Shown here: one piece after another, positions 35,730 through 40,819 of the stretch
How the letters are laid out: the number at the start of each line of letters is the position of its first letter
How positions within the stretch are numbered: position 1 is the first letter of the stretch
Source: Thioalkalivibrio sp. XN279
GTDB lineage: Bacteria > Pseudomonadota > Gammaproteobacteria > Steroidobacterales > XN24
Direction: 5' to 3'
Assembly (NCBI RefSeq): GCF_011089885.1
Contig: NZ_JAANBD010000023.1
Location: 307,501-348,319 of the forward strand
Length of the DNA stretch: 40,819 nt
The notes under the pieces: generated by a model
The model's input: only the letters and a program-made list of their open reading frames with translations
Told to the model about the DNA's origin: nothing
Database searches by the model: none
Made by a program: the position numbers and the translations under genes

Positions 35730-36368
35730 ATGCTCGAACTCGCCTGCAAGCTCATCCTCGGCTACCTGGCCGGGTCCATCGTCGGCAGCCTGGTGGTCGG
35801 GCGCCTGCGCGGCGTCGACATCCGGCTGCTCGGCAGCGGCAACGCCGGCGGCACCAATGCCTTGCGCACCCAGGGCAAGGGTTTCGCCCTCGCGGTGGTG
35901 CTCATCGACGTGCTGAAGGCGGTCCTGCCCATCCTCTGGCTGACTGGCGCCGCGCTGCCCGGGGTGCCGGTGGATGCCGCGGTGTCGCGCGAGGCCGTGG
36001 CCGTGGTCATCGGGGCCGGCGCCGTGGCCGGGCACGTGTGGCCGGTGTTCTTCGGCTTCCGCGGCGGCAAGGGCATGGCGACGCTGGTCGGCGCCTACGC
36101 CGCCATCGAGGCTGCCTTGCTGGCGCCGGTGCTGGCGGGATGGGTGCTGGTGGCGGTGATTGGCGGCTACGTGGGCATCGCGACCATGTCTGCGGCGGCG
36201 GTGGCTCCGCTGTGGCTGGCCGTCACCGGGCAGGCCGGGCGGCCGCTGTTCTGGTTCGCGCTGCTGATGGCGGTGTTCGTGGCCTGGACCCACCGCAGCA
36301 ACATCGCGCGCCTGCGCGCCCGCACGGAGCACCGCATGTTCCGCGGCCTGCTGGGCCGGCGGCGATGA
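35730..36368 (+). CDS. plsY: Glycerol-3-phosphate acyltransferase PlsY
   Basis: A 212-residue polytopic inner-membrane enzyme that transfers an acyl group from acyl-phosphate to glycerol 3-phosphate, the first step of phospholipid synthesis. The three conserved cytoplasmic motifs are seen: LLGSGNAGGTNALRT (after residue 30), the central HVWPVFFGFRGGKGMAT with the glycine-rich acyl-phosphate site, and THRSNIARLRARTEHR near the C-terminus. A TAGAAT box at 35695-35700 lies 30 bases upstream of the start. It overlaps birA by ATGA. Confidence 0.96.
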   Translation: MLELACKLILGYLAGSIVGSLVVGRLRGVDIRLLGSGNAGGTNALRTQGKGFALAVVLIDVLKAVLPILWLTGAALPGVPVDAAVSREAVAVVIGAGAVAGHVWPVFFGFRGGKGMATLVGAYAAIEAALLAPVLAGWVLVAVIGGYVGIATMSAAAVAPLWLAVTGQAGRPLFWFALLMAVFVAWTHRSNIARLRARTEHRMFRGLLGRRR

Positions 36369-37351
36369 GCTTCAACATGGCGCTGCTGCGGGCGCTGGCT
36401 CCGGGAGACCCGGTCTCGGGCACGGCGCTCGGGCGCGCGCTGGGGACCAGCCGTACCGCGATCTGGAAGGGTATACAGCGGCTGGTCGACCTCGGACTCG
36501 AGGTGGAAGCGAAGCCCGGCCTGGGCTACCGCCTGGCGGCGCCGCTCGAGTTGCTGGACGCGGCCCGCCTGCGGCGTGCCTTGCCGGCGGCGGCGAGCGC
36601 CAGGCTTGCCCGGCTGGAAGTGCTGGCAGAAACCGATTCCACCAACAGCCGCGTGCTTTTCTCGGACGCGGCGCCCGGCGTGCTGGTGGCCTGCCTCGCG
36701 GAACACCAGAGCGCCGGCCGCGGTCGCCACGGGCGTGCATGGCTGGCCGCGCCAGGGCGGGGCGTGTGCCTGTCGGTCGGCGGGCGCATGCCGGCCAGTC
36801 CGGCAGACTTCGCCGGCCTGCCGCCCGCCGTGGGCCTCGCTTGCGCCGAGGCGCTGGAACGGCTGGGGGTACCGGGTGTGCGGCTGAAATGGCCCAACGA
36901 CCTGTTGCTGGGCGACGCCAAGCTCGGCGGCATCCTCATCGAGCTGCGTGGCGAGGCCCAGGGACCGGCCACTGTGGCGGTGGGCATCGGCCTGAACCTG
37001 CACGTCGGCGCGCCGATGCGGGCCGCGATCGGTGCGGCAGGCGGGTTGCCGCCGGCCGCGCTGGCTGATGCGGCACCCGATGTCGGCCGCAACGAAGTGG
37101 CCGCGGCGCTGCTGGCGGCGGTCGTCGAAACCCTCGCGCAGATGCCGGGGGGGCTGGGCGAGGAGGCGCTCGCAGCATGGGTGCGTCGTGACGCCCTGCG
37201 CGACCGCGCGGTGCGGCTGGAGACCCCGGGGCGCGCGGAAACCGGTATCGCGCGCGGCATAGACGCCACCGGCGCCTTGCTGCTCGAGACCGCCGACGGG
37301 ACCCTGCGGCGCGTCACCGCCGGCGAGGTGACGCTGAGGCCGGCGGCATGA
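36365..37351 (+). CDS. birA: Bifunctional biotin-protein ligase and biotin operon repressor
   Basis: A 328-residue protein. Residues 5 to about 58 form a winged helix-turn-helix (SGTALGRALGTSRTAIWKGI), so it is the repressor-type BirA. The ligase domain has GRGRHGRAW at 118-126 (biotinyl-AMP site), KWPND at 175-179 and KLGGILIEL. A C-terminal SH3-like domain follows (about 280-328). It joins biotin to the BCCP subunit of acetyl-CoA carboxylase and senses biotin need. It overlaps both neighbours by four bases. Confidence 0.96.
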   Translation: MSFNMALLRALAPGDPVSGTALGRALGTSRTAIWKGIQRLVDLGLEVEAKPGLGYRLAAPLELLDAARLRRALPAAASARLARLEVLAETDSTNSRVLFSDAAPGVLVACLAEHQSAGRGRHGRAWLAAPGRGVCLSVGGRMPASPADFAGLPPAVGLACAEALERLGVPGVRLKWPNDLLLGDAKLGGILIELRGEAQGPATVAVGIGLNLHVGAPMRAAIGAAGGLPPAALADAAPDVGRNEVAAALLAAVVETLAQMPGGLGEEALAAWVRRDALRDRAVRLETPGRAETGIARGIDATGALLLETADGTLRRVTAGEVTLRPAA

Positions 37352-38127
37352 CCCTGTTGCTGGATCTCGGCAATACCCGCCTCAAGGCGGCGCGCAGCGA
37401 CGGCAGTGGCGGCCTGGAGCTGCTGGGAGAGGCCTCCCATCGTGAGCACGGCATGGCCGGGGCGCTGGCCCGGGCGCTGGGCGCGTCCGCGCCCGGCGCG
37501 GGTGTGGCCTGGTGCGCCAATGTCGCCGGGCCGGCGGCCGGCGAAGCCTTGGCGGCGGCGCTGGCACAGGCCGGCGGCGGCGGCCTCAGTTTCCTGCGCG
37601 CCGCCCCGGAAGCCTGCGGCGTGAGCTGTGCGTACGCGGAGCCGGCGCGCCTGGGCGCGGACCGCTGGGCGGCGCTGCTGGGCGCGCGCGGCCTGTCGGC
37701 GGCCCCCTGCGTGGTAGTGGATGCCGGCTCGGCTCTGACCATCGACGCCATGGCAGCGCAGGGCCGCCATCTCGGCGGCTGGATCCTGCCGGGGCTGGCG
37801 ATGATGGTGGACGCCCTGGAGGCTCGCACCGGGGACCTGGCGCGCTTCCGCCAGGCCTCGGCCCCCGCGGTCACCGGTGGTTTCCCGACCGACACCCGGT
37901 CGGCGATGGAAGAGGGCGCCCGCCTGGCTGCCCTGGGTGCGGTGGCGGCAGCGCAGGAGAGACTTGCGCTGCATGCCGGGGCGCCAGCGCGGCTTTTCCT
38001 GACCGGGGGAGATGCGCCGGCGCTGCACTCCGCGCTGGAAACTGCGGAGCTCGTGCCCGAGCTGGTGCTGCTGGGACTGGCGCGCGCCGCGGCCGGGAAC
38101 CCGGTGTCGAATATGAACGCTTGCTGA
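37348..38127 (+). CDS. coaX: Type III pantothenate kinase
   Basis: A 259-residue cytoplasmic enzyme that phosphorylates pantothenate in the first step of coenzyme A synthesis. It has the ASKHA-fold phosphate-1 motif DLGNT at 6-10, the pantothenate-site motif GADRW at 103-107, and the DAGSALTID motif at 125-133 followed by GGWILPGL. It replaces the unrelated type I kinase coaA that holds this position in E. coli; the birA-coaX pair is common in Pseudomonas and relatives. The ATGA overlap with birA indicates cotranscription. Confidence 0.96.
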   Translation: MTLLLDLGNTRLKAARSDGSGGLELLGEASHREHGMAGALARALGASAPGAGVAWCANVAGPAAGEALAAALAQAGGGGLSFLRAAPEACGVSCAYAEPARLGADRWAALLGARGLSAAPCVVVDAGSALTIDAMAAQGRHLGGWILPGLAMMVDALEARTGDLARFRQASAPAVTGGFPTDTRSAMEEGARLAALGAVAAAQERLALHAGAPARLFLTGGDAPALHSALETAELVPELVLLGLARAAAGNPVSNMNAC

Positions 38128-38183
38128 ACCCTGGGGCAGGGCTGATCGTGGCCTTTACGCATGTTCCGGCGGGAGCGCATCGG

Positions 38184-38189
38184 TATACT
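38184..38189 (+). promoter_or_regulatory. Possible -10 element for the first cytochrome c gene
   Basis: TATACT lies 45 bases before the ATG at 38234. The -35 region is a poor match. An identical TATACT (38765-38770) precedes the paralogous cytochrome gene at 38807, which supports use of both. Confidence 0.4.
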
Positions 38190-38233
38190 GGCATCGACTA
38201 TGTCATCGTCATGAGTCCAGGAGGACTGAAGTT

Positions 38234-38518
38234 ATGAAGAAGCTCACCATCGCGATTCTCGCTGCCCCCATTCTGGCGTTCAGCGGTGCCGCGCTGGCCG
38301 GCGACGCCGATGCCGGCAAGGCCAAGGCCGAAGAACTGTATTGCATGGATTGCCATGCCGGCGAAGACTTCGCCGGTATGAGCCTCGAGGAGATCACGGC
38401 AGCCCTCGCGGCCCTGAAGAGCCCCGACTCCGCGCATCCCCCGGGCACCGAGGACATGACGGAAGCCGATATTCCCGACCTGGCCGCCTACTTCTACGCG
38501 GCCGGCGGCGGCCAGTAA
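38234..38518 (+). CDS. Small monohaem cytochrome c, paralogue 1
   Basis: A 94-residue protein with a signal peptide (MKKLTIAILAAPILAF..., cleavage after ALA at about 22), so periplasmic. The haem-binding motif CMDCH is at 37-41. After it come a short helix, HPPGTEDM (68-75) and the C-terminal helix IPDLAAYFYAAG typical of class I cytochromes. Met75 is the likely second iron ligand. Mature size is about 72 residues, close to cytochrome c5/c553-type minimal domains. AGGAGG precedes the ATG. Probably an electron shuttle; the partner is unknown. Confidence 0.9.
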   Translation: MKKLTIAILAAPILAFSGAALAGDADAGKAKAEELYCMDCHAGEDFAGMSLEEITAALAALKSPDSAHPPGTEDMTEADIPDLAAYFYAAGGGQ

Positions 38519-38544
38519 GCCGTCTCCACGGTCTGTGACCAGGC

Positions 38545-38580
38545 GCCGCCCCCGGGAGACCGGGGGCGGCGTTCTTAATT
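38545..38580 (+). terminator. Intrinsic terminator after cytochrome c paralogue 1
   Basis: GCCGCCCCCGG (38545-38555) pairs perfectly with CCGGGGGCGGC (38560-38570) around a GAGA loop, followed by GTTCTTAATT. Confidence 0.88.
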
Positions 38581-38609
38581 GCCCGTCCCGCCTGTGGCGG
38601 CGCCGGCGG

Positions 38610-38638
38610 TTGCCGCAGGCGCGGGGCGCTCCTAGAAT
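38610..38638 (+). promoter_or_regulatory. Sigma-70-type promoter for tRNA-Thr(TGT)
   Basis: TTGCCG (38610-38615), a 17-base spacer and TAGAAT (38633-38638) end 10 bases before the tRNA. Confidence 0.75.
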
Positions 38639-38648
38639 GCGCCGGCAG

Positions 38649-38724
38649 GCCGGTGTAGCTCAGTTGGCAGAGCGGCTGATTTGTAATCAGCAGGTCGCAG
38701 GTTCGACCCCTGTCGCCGGCTCCA
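38649..38724 (+). tRNA. thrU: tRNA-Thr (anticodon TGT)
   Basis: A 76-nt cloverleaf: acceptor GCCGGTG with CGCCGGC, anticodon loop TTTGTAA giving TGT, T-loop GGTTCGACCCC, and encoded CCA. It is the first tRNA of the conserved thrU-tyrU-glyT-thrT-tufB block. Here a cytochrome gene and a second promoter separate it from tRNA-Tyr. Confidence 0.97.
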
Positions 38725-38764
38725 GTGTTGTCCCCAGCCGACTGCAGCCGAGGCCGAAGTCGAC

Positions 38765-38770
38765 TATACT
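38765..38770 (+). promoter_or_regulatory. Possible -10 element for the second cytochrome c gene
   Basis: TATACT lies 36 bases before the ATG at 38807, with no strong -35 element. Read-through from the tRNA promoter could also serve the gene, as no terminator is seen after the tRNA. Confidence 0.4.
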
Positions 38771-38806
38771 CCGTCGCCCACTTTCCTAACCGAAGGAAAC
38801 CTGTAC

Positions 38807-39079
38807 ATGAAGAAGCTTGCCATCGCCCTGATGTCCCTGCCCCTGGTTGCCGTCAGCGGGGCTGCCCTTGCGGGCGACGCCGCGGCCGGTGCTGAGAAGG
38901 CCACGCTCTGCCTGGATTGCCATATGGCCGACGATTTCAGCGGCCTCGGCGCCGAGGAGATCGAGGCCCTGATCGTTGCCGCCAAGGGTGGCGAGGACCA
39001 TCCCCCCGAGATCGGTGACCTGGCCGACGAAGACATCGCCGACGTGGCGGCCTTCTTCGCCCACGAGGGCGCCAAGTAG
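38807..39079 (+). CDS. Small monohaem cytochrome c, paralogue 2
   Basis: A 90-residue paralogue of the protein at 38234, with the same signal-peptide pattern (SGAALAGDA) and CLDCH at 35-39. The later segment HPPEIGDL (65-72) aligns with HPPGTEDM of paralogue 1, so the presumed Met ligand is replaced by Leu72. The only remaining Met in the mature protein is Met40, next to the haem-binding His. The iron may be five-coordinate or use another ligand such as His65, conserved in both copies. AAGGAA precedes the ATG. A sensor or gas-binding role instead of simple electron transfer is possible but unproven. Confidence 0.88.
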   Translation: MKKLAIALMSLPLVAVSGAALAGDAAAGAEKATLCLDCHMADDFSGLGAEEIEALIVAAKGGEDHPPEIGDLADEDIADVAAFFAHEGAK

Positions 39080-39105
39080 CCTGACGCCGGTTCGTCCGGG
39101 ACCCG

Positions 39106-39136
39106 CGGCGGGGGCCACGGCCCCCGCCGTTTCTGT
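39106..39136 (+). terminator. Intrinsic terminator after cytochrome c paralogue 2
   Basis: CGGCGGGGGC (39106-39115) pairs with GCCCCCGCCG (39120-39129) around a 4-base loop, then TTTCTGTT. Confidence 0.85.
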
Positions 39137-39164
39137 TGACACCCTCCCGCCCGCGTTTAATAAT
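39136..39164 (+). promoter_or_regulatory. Strong sigma-70 promoter for tRNA-Tyr and downstream genes
   Basis: A perfect TTGACA (39136-39141) is followed after 17 bases by AATAAT (39159-39164), within TTTAATAATAC. It starts just after the cytochrome terminator and 19 bases before the tRNA, and could drive the Tyr-Gly-Thr tRNAs and tuf. Confidence 0.85.
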
Positions 39165-39182
39165 ACGCGGCTTGCGCTTTTG

Positions 39183-39267
39183 GGAGGGGTACCCAAGCGG
39201 TCAACGGGGGCAGACTGTAAATCTGCTGGCTCAGCCTTCGGAGGTTCGAATCCTCCCCCCTCCACCA
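39183..39267 (+). tRNA. tyrU: tRNA-Tyr (anticodon GTA)
   Basis: An 85-nt tRNA with a long variable arm, as expected for bacterial tRNA-Tyr. Acceptor GGAGGGG pairs with CCCCTCC; the anticodon loop CTGTAAA gives GTA; CCA is encoded. Confidence 0.97.
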
Positions 39268-39334
39268 CGCGTCCGCGGCGCAGGCCGTGAGGCGCGACGG
39301 CAGACAGGCCTGGGGCCGAGACATGAGACCACGC

Positions 39335-39408
39335 GCGGGCGTAGTTCAACGGTAGAACCTCAGCCTTCCAAGCTGATGATGTGGGTTCGATTCCCATCGC
39401 CCGCTCCA
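39335..39408 (+). tRNA. glyT: tRNA-Gly (anticodon TCC)
   Basis: A 74-nt cloverleaf: acceptor GCGGGCG with CGCCCGC, anticodon loop CTTCCAA giving TCC, T-arm GTGGGTTCGATTCCCAT, and encoded CCA. Third tRNA of the block. Confidence 0.97.
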
Positions 39409-39457
39409 GATGGGGGCCGCGCCCGCGGGGCGGACAGGGTTTAGAGAAAGGATCGCA

Positions 39458-39533
<76 letters not shown>

Positions 39534-39627
39534 TGACAGGCGCGAGAAGATTCAGGCGGACGGGCCGCGAGGCACGCCGCGTTTTTTAGGCAGACAAATT
39601 CACTGATCAGTCCGGAGTCGAGCACCG

Positions 39628-40818
<1,191 letters not shown>

Positions 40819-40819
40819 G

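Overview
The window is high-GC DNA from what looks like a gammaproteobacterium. The strongest evidence is the frame of the window: the 3' half of a 23S rRNA gene and a 5S rRNA gene at the left end, and birA, coaX, tRNA-Thr(TGT), tRNA-Tyr(GTA), tRNA-Gly(TCC), tRNA-Thr(GGT) and tuf at the right end. This is the order known from Escherichia coli (rrnB, murB, birA, coaA, thrU, tyrU, glyT, thrT, tufB), here with coaX instead of coaA and with about 33 kb of other genes between the rRNA operon and birA. I cannot place it below class; a marine or soil lineage near Woeseiales, Chromatiales or Wenzhouxiangella is only a guess.

Positions 1894-24316 hold the most interesting region. Three near-identical cyclic di-GMP-I (GEMM-I) riboswitches precede three transcription or translation units on the + strand. 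The first leads to a small secreted protein of unknown function (2057-2437). The second leads to a tightly packed run of ten genes (2709-12362): a periplasmic coiled-coil protein, three TPR proteins (two of them lipoproteins), a small exported protein, an ExbB/TolQ-type proton channel, two ExbD-type subunits, and a TonB-like AgmX/PglI energy transducer with a large cytoplasmic coiled coil. The third leads to a 2206-residue secreted DUF11-repeat protein and a 1701-residue outer-membrane protein with three OmpA-like domains and a large C-terminal beta-barrel. Taken together this looks like a cyclic di-GMP-controlled, proton-motive-force-driven, envelope-spanning machine that acts on or assembles a giant surface protein. 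In parts list it resembles the Myxococcus Agl-Glt gliding motor, but I do not claim orthology.

Positions 24333-35613 hold ordinary accessory and housekeeping genes: a PBP4-type D-Ala-D-Ala carboxypeptidase (- strand), an ECF sigma factor with its RskA-type anti-sigma factor and a DUF4397 lipoprotein, a glutathione S-transferase (- strand), two successive guanidino-group hydrolases (CtlX-like and ArgZ/AgrE-like), a flavin-containing monooxygenase, an alpha/beta hydrolase, an EamA transporter and a diacylglycerol-kinase-type lipid kinase (- strand).

Positions 35730-40818 hold plsY, birA and coaX in overlapping array, then the tRNA-tuf block. Two paralogous 90-94-residue monohaem cytochromes c are inserted on either side of the first tRNA-Thr. 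No CRISPR array, insertion sequence or prophage was seen.
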